From Fimenecus sp045632525 (GTDB taxonomy: Bacteria > Bacillota > Clostridia > Oscillospirales > Acutalibacteraceae): a stretch of DNA of 26,929 nt. The translations under genes and the position numbers were made by a program. Under the pieces are notes generated by a model. It had not been told where the DNA came from. It saw nothing but the letters and a program-made list of their open reading frames with translations, and searched no databases. Below, piece by piece: positions 8,117 through 14,610 of this stretch; the first letter of the stretch is position 1, and the number at the start of each line of letters is the position of its first letter. The stretch spans positions 1-26,929 of the forward strand of contig JAZQWV010000032.1 of NCBI GenBank assembly GCA_045632525.1, read 5' to 3'.

Positions 8117-8633
8117 AATACTTATGAAATTTTTTGAGTGCCGTTGCAATTGGCAAAATGAGAATTCCCAAAACCACATTGCCGACACAATGCATAATAT
8201 CAAATGGAAACCCTGCAACAATCCACGCAAGCATAGTTTTGAAATCATATCCAAATATAATAGCTTGTGCGGGTGCATAAAGAGTGCCGAACAAAATTCC
8301 GTGAAGTCCCGAAACAATCATGTAAACAGGTACAGCAATTTTTGGTTTCATATTTTTTGGTAACAGCATAACCATTCCCCAAAGAATAGCCCAGATATAT
8401 AAATATGCAAACCACCAAGCACCGAATCCATATATTATTCCTGATAACAGAACAAATATATAAATTGGCTTTAACGCATCTTTGCGATACACAATTGTAT
8501 ATGCGGTAATCAAAGTGCCAAGCAAGTGGAAATTCGGCAAAGCTTCCATTAATAACTTTGAGAGTAACATTATGACTCCCAACATTGTGAAAACCAAAAT
8601 GTCAACTAGTTTTTTATGCTTTTCACTTCTCAT
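8115..8633 (-). CDS. ECF transporter S component, probable corrinoid or B12-related substrate
   Basis: Integral membrane protein of 172 residues with about five to six hydrophobic helices and the overall pattern of small substrate-binding S components of energy-coupling-factor transporters (ATVYRK-like loop, GxxAWWFAY, GLHGILFGTLYAPAQA, GFPFDIMHCVGN). I use the ATG at 8633: it lies one base after the upstream stop and has AAAGG 7 bases before it, whereas an upstream in-frame start would overlap the lipoprotein gene by 65 bases. A cobalamin riboswitch heads the transcript, so the ligand is probably cobalamin, a precursor or alpha-ribazole. No EcfT or EcfA genes are nearby; it must share a module encoded elsewhere. 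Confidence 0.8.
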   Translation of the reverse strand: MRSEKHKKLVDILVFTMLGVIMLLSKLLMEALPNFHLLGTLITAYTIVYRKDALKPIYIFVLLSGIIYGFGAWWFAYLYIWAILWGMVMLLPKNMKPKIAVPVYMIVSGLHGILFGTLYAPAQAIIFGYDFKTMLAWIVAGFPFDIMHCVGNVVLGILILPIATALKKFHKY

Positions 8634-8634
8634 A

Positions 8635-9048
8635 TTATGCCTTTGTTGCAACAAATGAATATGTTGTGCCGTCAACAATATCTGTTGTGTCAACACCACT
8701 CATTGCATATTCTCCATTAATATGAAATGCCCAATATGCACCGTCAGCATTATACTCATACTTGATACCGTTTACAGTATCAACCATAAGACCATATTGA
8801 CCCACTTCGCCTGAAATGAGTTTTTCGGCTAAAAGTGCTTCACCAACTGTTTTGGCTTCTGTTTTGATGTCAAAGGATTTTTCGCTTCCGTCAAGGTCTA
8901 CTACCTTGAACACGAAAGATTTCTCCACCTTTGCATCGTCGTTTGTGTTACCATCATTTCCACACGCTGAGAAAGAGAATGCCATAGCCACAATAAGCAC
9001 CAGCGAGAGAACAGACAGTACTGCTTTTGATTGCATTACATTTTTCAT
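8635..9048 (-). CDS. DUF4430 (transcobalamin C-terminal-like) lipoprotein
   Basis: 137-residue exported lipoprotein. The signal peptide ends in the lipobox FSAC, with lipid-carrying Cys29, followed by an Asn/Asp-rich linker and one DUF4430 domain (about 42-135). Recognisable blocks are KTVGEALLAE, GLMVDTVNG, DGAYWAFHINGEYAM and GVDTTDIVDGTTYSF. The domain resembles the C-terminal, cobalamin-contacting domain of transcobalamin. AAAGGAG stands about 9 bases before the ATG. It is the first gene under a cobalamin riboswitch and is followed after one base by the S-component gene. The inference is an extracytoplasmic corrinoid-capturing partner of that transporter; binding is not shown. Confidence 0.85.
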   Translation of the reverse strand: MKNVMQSKAVLSVLSLVLIVAMAFSFSACGNDGNTNDDAKVEKSFVFKVVDLDGSEKSFDIKTEAKTVGEALLAEKLISGEVGQYGLMVDTVNGIKYEYNADGAYWAFHINGEYAMSGVDTTDIVDGTTYSFVATKA

Positions 9049-9089
9049 AACTGTAATCTCCTTTAATATTTGATTTTTTGATACACGGC

Positions 9090-9292
9090 TTATCGCTATA
9101 TCGGTTGTCGCGACAACGATAACTTAAGAACCGGGTATTCCGACTTGCAGACTAAAATGCGATTTTCGTCTTCTCGGGTTTCCCCAATGACTTTACTTTT
9201 TGTGGCAAAAGCATGAAAATCACTCATCTGCTTACGGCGACGGACTCGTTCAGGATTTGCACCTGATTCCCCGACATCCTTGACCTATATCG
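9090..9292 (-). promoter_or_regulatory. Cobalamin riboswitch
   Basis: Read on the minus strand, the leader contains the core GGGGAATCAGGTGCAAATCC (about 9252-9272), the ACGAGTCCGTCGCCGTAAGC section, GCTTTTGCCAC, GGGGAAACCCGAGAAG, and a B12-box-like AGTCGGAATACCCG (9132-9145). These occur in the order of the cobalamin aptamer. A 14-base perfect palindrome GTTGTCGCGACAAC (9104-9117) just after the B12 box could form the P13 or switching hairpin. No terminator with a U tract follows, and the ribosome binding site of the lipoprotein gene lies about 40 bases further on, which suggests translational control. Confidence 0.9.
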
Positions 9293-9297
9293 AAACA

Positions 9298-9326
9298 ATT
9301 ATATATCTACAATTAAAATAAATCAA
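9298..9326 (-). promoter_or_regulatory. Promoter of the cobalamin riboswitch transcript
   Basis: On the minus strand, TTGATT (9326-9321), 17 bases, then TATAAT (9303-9298). The predicted start near 9291 coincides with the 5' end of the riboswitch. Confidence 0.75.
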
Positions 9327-9333
9327 TAAAAAC

Positions 9334-9362
9334 TTGATTTATATGAAAATAAAGATTAAAAT
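9334..9362 (+). promoter_or_regulatory. Promoter of the GDPD-family gene
   Basis: TTGATT (9334-9339), 17 bases, then TAAAAT (9357-9362). It is divergent from, and adjacent to, the riboswitch promoter. Confidence 0.6.
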
Positions 9363-9390
9363 ATTTGTATAAATTATGGGGTGTGATTTT

Positions 9391-10104
9391 ATGTTGAATA
9401 TCTTTTACAAAAAATATAAAAAAGCAAAACTTGACTTGCCAAGGGATTTTACATTTACTGCTCATACCGGTTGTATGGGTACAAAGCAGAATTCTCTTGA
9501 ATCAATGAAGGTGGGCGTAGAAAGCGGTGCCAATATTATCGAATTCGATTTGCGTGCTGATTTGAATGGTGAACTTGTGCTTTCTCACGATGAGCCAAAT
9601 GGTGGCGAAATTCCACTTTGTGAAGCGTTTGCACTCTTGAGCAGTTTTGAGAATATAAAAGCTAATGTCGATATAAAAATGGTTGACCAGTTAGAAAAAG
9701 TATATCTGATGGCAAAAGAATATAATGTTGAAGATAAAATTTTCTACACAGGTGTTAAAGATGAGTTTGTAGAGCCAGTAAAAGAAAAAAGCCCTGAAAT
9801 CTCTTATTTTCTAAATGTGAAAGTAAGCAAAATAAAGAACAAAAATAAAAAGTACTTGCTTTCACTTGTTGAAAAGGTTAAAAAAGCAGGAGCAATCGGC
9901 ATAAACTTTAATTATAAATCTGCATCAAAAGAACTTGTTGACACTTTCCATGAAAACAATTTGTTGGTTTCAATCTGGACTGTTGATAACGAATATAATA
10001 TGTATAAAATTCTCTCATTTGCTCCCGATAATATTACAACAAGACACCCAGATAAATTGTCAGAAATTATTAAGGTGAGAAGAGTCGAGCCAAACACGCC
10101 GTAA
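9391..10104 (+). CDS. Glycerophosphodiester phosphodiesterase-family protein with altered active-site motif
   Basis: GDPD-fold (PI-PLC-like TIM barrel) protein of 237 residues, no signal peptide. I choose ATG 9391, which has GGGGTG 7 bases upstream, over ATG 9376, which has no ribosome binding site. Visible are AHTG at 24-27 with catalytic His25, NSLES, IIEFDLR with metal ligands Glu51 and Asp53, LSHDEPN with His66, and a C-terminal SIWTVDN block. The near-universal Arg of the HRG motif is replaced by Thr26, so activity or substrate may differ from glycerophosphodiesters. The last 11 codons lie inside an inverted-repeat element, giving a tail (RRVEPNTP) probably not native to the family. Confidence 0.8.
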   Translation: MLNIFYKKYKKAKLDLPRDFTFTAHTGCMGTKQNSLESMKVGVESGANIIEFDLRADLNGELVLSHDEPNGGEIPLCEAFALLSSFENIKANVDIKMVDQLEKVYLMAKEYNVEDKIFYTGVKDEFVEPVKEKSPEISYFLNVKVSKIKNKNKKYLLSLVEKVKKAGAIGINFNYKSASKELVDTFHENNLLVSIWTVDNEYNMYKILSFAPDNITTRHPDKLSEIIKVRRVEPNTP

Positions 10105-10348
10105 ATACAGACCTTCAGCGAATTTTCACTTTTTCACCCTTGATTTGCGTCAGCAAATCTTCGGTCTCAAAAGCAAAAATTCATCTTAATTTCAAGTATT
10201 TACGGTGCAAGGCAGTTTTTGATGAGGAGATTTTTGTCTATTCAAGGCATAAAATCGCAGACATACTGCCGTATTACAAGATTTTTAACGAAGAATAGGC
10301 GAAAAGCTGCCATCAAAAACCGTATTTGGTTCGGCTCTTTTCACCTTA
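10071..10348. repeat. 278-bp inverted-repeat (MITE-like or REP-like) element
   Basis: The ends are imperfect inverted repeats: GGTGAGAAGAGTCGAGCCAA... (10074-10098) pairs with 10321-10345 at 21 of 25 positions, and TAAG/CTTA extends the match. Inside are further complementary pairs: CCGTAAATAC (10099-10108) with 10196-10205, GATTTGC/GCAAATC (10142-10159), GTTTTTGATG (10215-10224) with 10311-10320, and GCAG/CTGC (10257-10269). There is no long ORF and no clear target duplication. The element fills most of the gap between the GDPD gene and potA and covers the last 11 codons of the former. Only one copy is in this window. Confidence 0.65.
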
Positions 10349-10379
10349 GTAAAAAAATTAAGGAATTTTGTCAAAATCA

Positions 10380-10408
10380 TTGACTTTTTGCGAAATTTTA
10401 TTTATATT
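10380..10408 (+). promoter_or_regulatory. potABCD promoter
   Basis: TTGACT (10380-10385), 17 bases, then TATATT (10403-10408), a good sigma-A match placed just downstream of the repeat element. Confidence 0.75.
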
Positions 10409-10424
10409 TATCTCATACCAAATA

Positions 10425-10448
10425 GGGACGGCTTTTGTTAGCCGTCCC
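10425..10448 (+). promoter_or_regulatory. Leader hairpin upstream of potA
   Basis: A perfect 8-bp stem GGGACGGC/GCCGTCCC with an 8-base loop begins about 10 bases after the predicted transcription start. No T tract follows, so it is not a simple terminator. It could stabilise the mRNA 5' end or take part in regulation. Confidence 0.6.
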
Positions 10449-10482
10449 AACTATACCTATCGGTTGGAAAGGGGCTGCATAA

Positions 10483-11592
10483 TTGAAAAACAATCCAGTT
10501 ATTATCGACCTCAAAAACATCAGCGTAAGCTTTGACAATCAAAAAATTCTCAATAATATCAATCTCTATATCCGTGACGGTGAGTTTATCACTTTTCTCG
10601 GTCCTTCGGGTTGCGGCAAGACAACAACTTTGCGCATAATCGCGGGCTTTTTACAACAGGATAGCGGGGATGTTATTTTTGAAGGTAAAAATATCAATGG
10701 TGTTCCTGCTTATAAACGACAGGTTAACACCATTTTTCAGCGTTATGCGCTTTTTCCACATTTGAATGTTTATGAAAATATTGCCTTTGGTCTTCGCCTT
10801 AAAAAATGGAAAGAAGACGATATTAAAGCAAAGGTTAGTGAAATGTTGACTCTTGTTAACCTTAAAGGTTTTGGTAACAGACGAATTGACTCTCTTTCAG
10901 GTGGTCAGCAACAGCGTGTTGCCATTGCCCGTGCTTTGGCTGTTAATCCACGCGTTGTGCTTCTTGACGAGCCACTTGGTGCTCTTGACTTGAAACTTCG
11001 CAAGGATATGCAGATTGAACTTAAAAACATTCAACAGAAATTGGGCATAACCTTTATTTATGTTACCCATGACCAAGAAGAAGCACTTTCAATGTCAGAT
11101 ACAGTTGTTGTTATGAATGGTGGCGAAATCCAGCAGATTGGCACACCACTCGATATTTATAACGAGCCTAAAAATGCGTTCGTTGCAGACTTTATCGGCG
11201 AAAGTAATATTCTTGACGGTATTATGAAAGAAGACTTCACAGTTGAATTCAACAACATCAAATTCCAATGCGTTGACAAAGGATTCAAGAAAAATGAGCC
11301 TGTTGACGTGGTAATTCGTCCTGAAGATATTGATGTTGTGCCTGCAAGTGAAGGTATGCTTCAAGGCACAGTTACATCAGTAACATTCAAAGGTGTTCAT
11401 TATGAAATTATTGTTGATATCGATAACTTCAAGTGGATGATTCAAACAACCGAAAAGAGTGAAGTTGGTGATGTAATTGGCATTTCAATTGACCCTGACG
11501 AAATGCACATTATGAAAAAATCACAATATTCAGGTCTTTATGGTGACTATAGCTCATTCAGTGACGAGTTTGATGAGCTTTCAGAAGCATAA
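10483..11592 (+). CDS. potA: Spermidine/putrescine ABC transporter, ATP-binding protein
   Basis: Cytoplasmic ATPase driving polyamine import, 369 residues. Walker A GPSGCGKTT at 40-48, Q-loop in TIFQRYALFPH, ABC signature LSGGQQQR, Walker B VVLLDEPLGALD and the switch His in YVTHDQEEA are all present. A TOBE-type regulatory domain follows from about residue 240 (VVIRPEDIDV). The start is TTG, with AAAGGGG 8 bases upstream. It is the first gene of a potA-potB-potC-potD operon under a clear promoter. The DEPLGALD form and gene order fit polyamine rather than iron or sulfate transport. Confidence 0.95.
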   Translation: MKNNPVIIDLKNISVSFDNQKILNNINLYIRDGEFITFLGPSGCGKTTTLRIIAGFLQQDSGDVIFEGKNINGVPAYKRQVNTIFQRYALFPHLNVYENIAFGLRLKKWKEDDIKAKVSEMLTLVNLKGFGNRRIDSLSGGQQQRVAIARALAVNPRVVLLDEPLGALDLKLRKDMQIELKNIQQKLGITFIYVTHDQEEALSMSDTVVVMNGGEIQQIGTPLDIYNEPKNAFVADFIGESNILDGIMKEDFTVEFNNIKFQCVDKGFKKNEPVDVVIRPEDIDVVPASEGMLQGTVTSVTFKGVHYEIIVDIDNFKWMIQTTEKSEVGDVIGISIDPDEMHIMKKSQYSGLYGDYSSFSDEFDELSEA

Positions 11593-11623
11593 GTTTTAAT
11601 TTTTAGAAAAGGTGGTGAACACT

Positions 11624-12451
11624 ATGAAAAAATCTTCCCTTGCACAAAAGTTAATGAATGCACCATATATGCTCTGGTCGGTACTTTTCATAGTAGCACC
11701 ACTCATAATGGTCATATATTATGCATTCACCGATACAACTGGCGCTTTTACGCTAGATAATATTGCGCAAATCGGTGACTATACTAGCACCTTTATTCTC
11801 TCAATCAGTTATGGTGCAGTGGCAACTGTTATAAGTTTGATTATTGCTTATCCTTTTGCATACTTTTTAGCACAGACAAAAGCCTCATTCCAACGAGTAG
11901 CAACAATGCTTGTTATGTTGCCTATGTGGATGAGTTTCCTTATCCGTACTTATTCTTGGATTACAATTTTGGGCGAGTCAGGTGTAATTAACAGCTTTTT
12001 AGGGCTCTTTGATATTGAACCGCTAAAAATGCTTAACACAGGTGGCGCAGTTATTCTTGGTATGGTTTATAATTTCTTGCCATATATGATTTTGCCACTT
12101 TACACATCACTTTCAAAAATGGATAACTCTCTTGTTGAAGCAGCACAGGATTTGGGTTGCAACAAATTCTACTGCCTTAGAAAAGTTATTTTCCCATTAT
12201 CTGTTCCCGGAATTGCAAGTGGTGTCACAATGGTGTTCGTGCCAAGTGTCAGCACATTCTATATCACTCAAAAATTGGGCGGTGGACAGATTACTCTTAT
12301 CGGTGACGTTATTGAAGGTCAGTTCCAGACTGCTTATAACTATAACTTGGGTGCGGCACTGTCTTTAGTGCTTATGGTTATGATTTTAATCTGTCTCGGT
12401 GTGCTTAACTATTTCACAGATAGTGACGATGATGGAGGTGTGCTTATATGA
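11624..12451 (+). CDS. potB: Spermidine/putrescine ABC transporter permease PotB
   Basis: Membrane permease of the polyamine importer with about six helices and the BPD_transp_1 coupling loop EAAQDLGCNKFYCLRKVIFP, which contacts PotA. I use ATG 11624 (275 residues), preceded by AAAGGTGGTG at a 6-base spacing; the in-frame GTG at 11612 would lie within that ribosome binding site. It is 31 bases after potA and shares ATGA with potC. Confidence 0.94.
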   Translation: MKKSSLAQKLMNAPYMLWSVLFIVAPLIMVIYYAFTDTTGAFTLDNIAQIGDYTSTFILSISYGAVATVISLIIAYPFAYFLAQTKASFQRVATMLVMLPMWMSFLIRTYSWITILGESGVINSFLGLFDIEPLKMLNTGGAVILGMVYNFLPYMILPLYTSLSKMDNSLVEAAQDLGCNKFYCLRKVIFPLSVPGIASGVTMVFVPSVSTFYITQKLGGGQITLIGDVIEGQFQTAYNYNLGAALSLVLMVMILICLGVLNYFTDSDDDGGVLI

Positions 12452-13278
12452 CAAAGACTTCTCCATTATCAAAACTTTACTTAGCACTTGTTTTCGTGTT
12501 CCTTTATGCACCAATGGTTGTTATGATGGTGTTCTCATTTAACGGAACAGAAAGCACATATATCTTTGAAGGATTTTCACTTCAATGGTATGAAAAACTT
12601 TTCCACGACAAAGCCACAATGGATGCTCTCAAAAACACAGTTGTGTTAGCAGTAATTTCAGCGGCAATCGCAACAGTATTGGGCACTTTGGCAAGCGTGG
12701 GAATCAATTCAATGCGCAATAAATTTGTAAAGTCATCTGTTATGACAGTTACAAATATTCCTATGATGAACCCTGAAATCGTTACAGGTATCTCAATGAT
12801 GCTCTTGTTCGTTTTCGCAGGGGTGATGCTTAATAGAAAAGATGTTCTTGGTTTCTGGACAATTCTCATTGCTCACGTAACATTCCAGTTGCCATATGTC
12901 ATTCTTTCGGTTTTACCAAAGCTTAAACAGACTGATAACAGAATTTTTGAAGCGGCACAAGACTTGGGTTGTCACCCTGTTAAAGCATTCTTCAAAGTGG
13001 TTTTCCCTGCAATTTTGCCGGGTATTATCTCAGGTGCAATTATGGCATTCACATTGTCACTTGATGATTTCATTATCAGTTACTTTACAAATGGTCCTGA
13101 TTTCCAGACATTGCCTATTCACATTTTCTCAATGACTAAAAAGAGAGTTAAACCTGATATGTATGCTCTTTCAACGCTCATTTTTGGTGCAATGTTTGTT
13201 CTCTTGATTCTCATGAATGTGGCACAGTCACGCTCTGATAAAAAACAGAGAAAAAAGCAGAAGGAGGGAAATGAATGA
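12448..13278 (+). CDS. potC: Spermidine/putrescine ABC transporter permease PotC
   Basis: Second membrane permease, 276 residues, about six helices, with the coupling loop EAAQDLGCHPVKAFFKVVFP and the family-typical SLDDFIISYF segment. The start overlaps the potB stop in ATGA, and its own stop overlaps the potD start in the same way, so potB, potC and potD are translationally coupled. It pairs with PotB to form the channel. The basic tail (KKQRKKQKEGNE) is cytoplasmic. Confidence 0.94.
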   Translation: MTKTSPLSKLYLALVFVFLYAPMVVMMVFSFNGTESTYIFEGFSLQWYEKLFHDKATMDALKNTVVLAVISAAIATVLGTLASVGINSMRNKFVKSSVMTVTNIPMMNPEIVTGISMMLLFVFAGVMLNRKDVLGFWTILIAHVTFQLPYVILSVLPKLKQTDNRIFEAAQDLGCHPVKAFFKVVFPAILPGIISGAIMAFTLSLDDFIISYFTNGPDFQTLPIHIFSMTKKRVKPDMYALSTLIFGAMFVLLILMNVAQSRSDKKQRKKQKEGNE

Positions 13279-14492
13279 AAAAGATTCTCTCTTTAACAAT
13301 TTCTTTTCTTGTTTTGATTTCGGCTTTTGTTCTTCCTGTTTACGCTGAAGACGAAATCTTTTCAGCTGACACAATTGAATATTATAAAAATCTTGGTCTT
13401 CAGGGCACGGTGCTCAATGTTTATAACTGGGGCGAGTATATCGACGATGAAGAAGTTGATGTTGTCAGTGAATTTGAACGCCTTACAGGTTGTGATGTTA
13501 ATTACACAACATTCGAGTCAAATGAGAATATGTATTCAAAGCTCTCAGGCGGTGGCGTAAGTTATGACATCATTATTCCGTCAGACTATATGGTTGAACG
13601 CCTTATTTCAGAAGACATGCTCTTGCCACTTGACTATAAAAATATTCCTAATTTTGACAAATATTTCGATTATGAGAAATATGGCAACTTAATCGAAAAC
13701 GGAATTAAAGATTATGGCGTAATTTATAATGTGGGAACAACAATTCTTATTTATAATAAGAACTTTGTTAAAGAACAACCAACAAGTTGGAAAGTGCTTT
13801 GGGATGAACAATATCAAGGTAAAGTTTTGATGTTCAATAACCCTCGTGACTCTTTCGCCATTGCACAATTTATTTTGGGGCAAAGTATCAACACAACTGA
13901 AAAAGAAGATTGGGATAAAGCTGCCCAGCTTTTAATGGAACAACGCAAAACAGTAAAACCCGAATATGTAATGGATGAAGTTTTCATCAAGATGGAAAGT
14001 GGCGAATATGCTTTTGCTACTTACTATGCAGGGGATTATGAGTTGATGGTTGAAAACAACCCTGATTTAGGCTTTGCGTTGCCTGAAGAAGGTGTTAACA
14101 CTTTCTATGATGCAATGTGTATTCCAAGTGCATCTCAGAATAAAAAGGGTGCAGAGGCATTTATAAACTTTATGTTAGAGCCTGAAATCGCTCTTGCAAA
14201 TGCTGAGTATATTTATTATGCAACACCAAATAAAGCAGTTTTAGAAAATGAAGATTATTCACTTATCGATAGTGAGGCTGTTTATCCTGAAACTGTCAAA
14301 AATGGTCAAGCATTCCACAATCTTCCAACAGACACAATGCAATATATGAATAATCTTTGGATGAAAGTCAAAGGTGAAAACAATACACAGGGCTTATATG
14401 CAGGGTTTTTCTCAGTAATTATTTTGGTTGTTATAATTATAATTATCAACATAATCAAAAAAGCAAAAATGAAAAAATATTATAATGTATAA
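13275..14492 (+). CDS. potD: Polyamine-binding protein PotD with C-terminal membrane anchor
   Basis: Extracellular substrate-binding protein of the polyamine importer, 405 residues. The signal peptide is residues 1-24 (cleavage after VYA). The solute-binding domain starts VLNVYNWGEYID, the PotD/PotF hallmark, and contains SYDIIIPSDYMV, YNVGTT and FATYYAGDYELM. There is no lipobox Cys after the signal peptide. Instead a C-terminal hydrophobic helix at about 372-394 followed by a Lys-rich tail (KKAKMKKYYNV) should hold it in the membrane, an unusual anchoring mode for a Gram-positive binding protein. It shares ATGA with potC and ends the operon before a terminator. Confidence 0.93.
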   Translation: MKKILSLTISFLVLISAFVLPVYAEDEIFSADTIEYYKNLGLQGTVLNVYNWGEYIDDEEVDVVSEFERLTGCDVNYTTFESNENMYSKLSGGGVSYDIIIPSDYMVERLISEDMLLPLDYKNIPNFDKYFDYEKYGNLIENGIKDYGVIYNVGTTILIYNKNFVKEQPTSWKVLWDEQYQGKVLMFNNPRDSFAIAQFILGQSINTTEKEDWDKAAQLLMEQRKTVKPEYVMDEVFIKMESGEYAFATYYAGDYELMVENNPDLGFALPEEGVNTFYDAMCIPSASQNKKGAEAFINFMLEPEIALANAEYIYYATPNKAVLENEDYSLIDSEAVYPETVKNGQAFHNLPTDTMQYMNNLWMKVKGENNTQGLYAGFFSVIILVVIIIIINIIKKAKMKKYYNV

Positions 14493-14495
14493 ATA

Positions 14496-14530
14496 AAAGG
14501 ACTTATTCAAACGAATAAGTCCTTTATTTT
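14496..14530 (+). terminator. Terminator of the potABCD operon
   Basis: A perfect 13-bp stem AAAGGACTTATTC/GAATAAGTCCTTT (14496-14525) with loop AAAC, followed by ATTTT. Confidence 0.88.
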
Positions 14531-14554
14531 CATGTGTTTTATAAAGAAAAAGCC

Positions 14555-14583
14555 TTGCTATTATTCCAGATTTGGAATATAAT
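14555..14583 (+). promoter_or_regulatory. Promoter with palindromic operator ahead of the HTH-methylase gene
   Basis: TTGCTA (14555-14560), 17 bases, then TATAAT (14578-14583). In the spacer lies a perfect 7-bp inverted repeat, TATTCCA-gatt-TGGAATA (14562-14579), whose right arm enters the -10. A protein bound here would block transcription; the HTH domain of the encoded methylase is one candidate. Confidence 0.6.
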
Positions 14584-14610
14584 AAATTTGACATATACGG
14601 AGGTGTTTTT

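Noticed and set aside
8634..8699. 22-residue N-terminal extension of the S component
   Set aside because: It lies inside the lipoprotein gene in another frame, and the ATG at 8633 has its own AAAGG site.
9376..9390. Upstream ATG of the GDPD-family gene
   Set aside because: No ribosome binding site before it, whereas GGGGTG precedes the ATG at 9391.
10071..10348. CRISPR array or tRNA genes in the intergenic repeats
   Set aside because: No direct repeats with regular spacers anywhere in the window, and no cloverleaf with the TTC-loop consensus was found.
10425..10448. Terminator between the GDPD gene and potA
   Set aside because: No T tract after the stem, and a better reading is a leader hairpin downstream of the potA promoter.
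14572..14610. Upstream ATG for the HTH-methylase
   Set aside because: It overlaps the promoter -10 region, so it would precede the transcription start; ATG 14611 has GGAGGTG.
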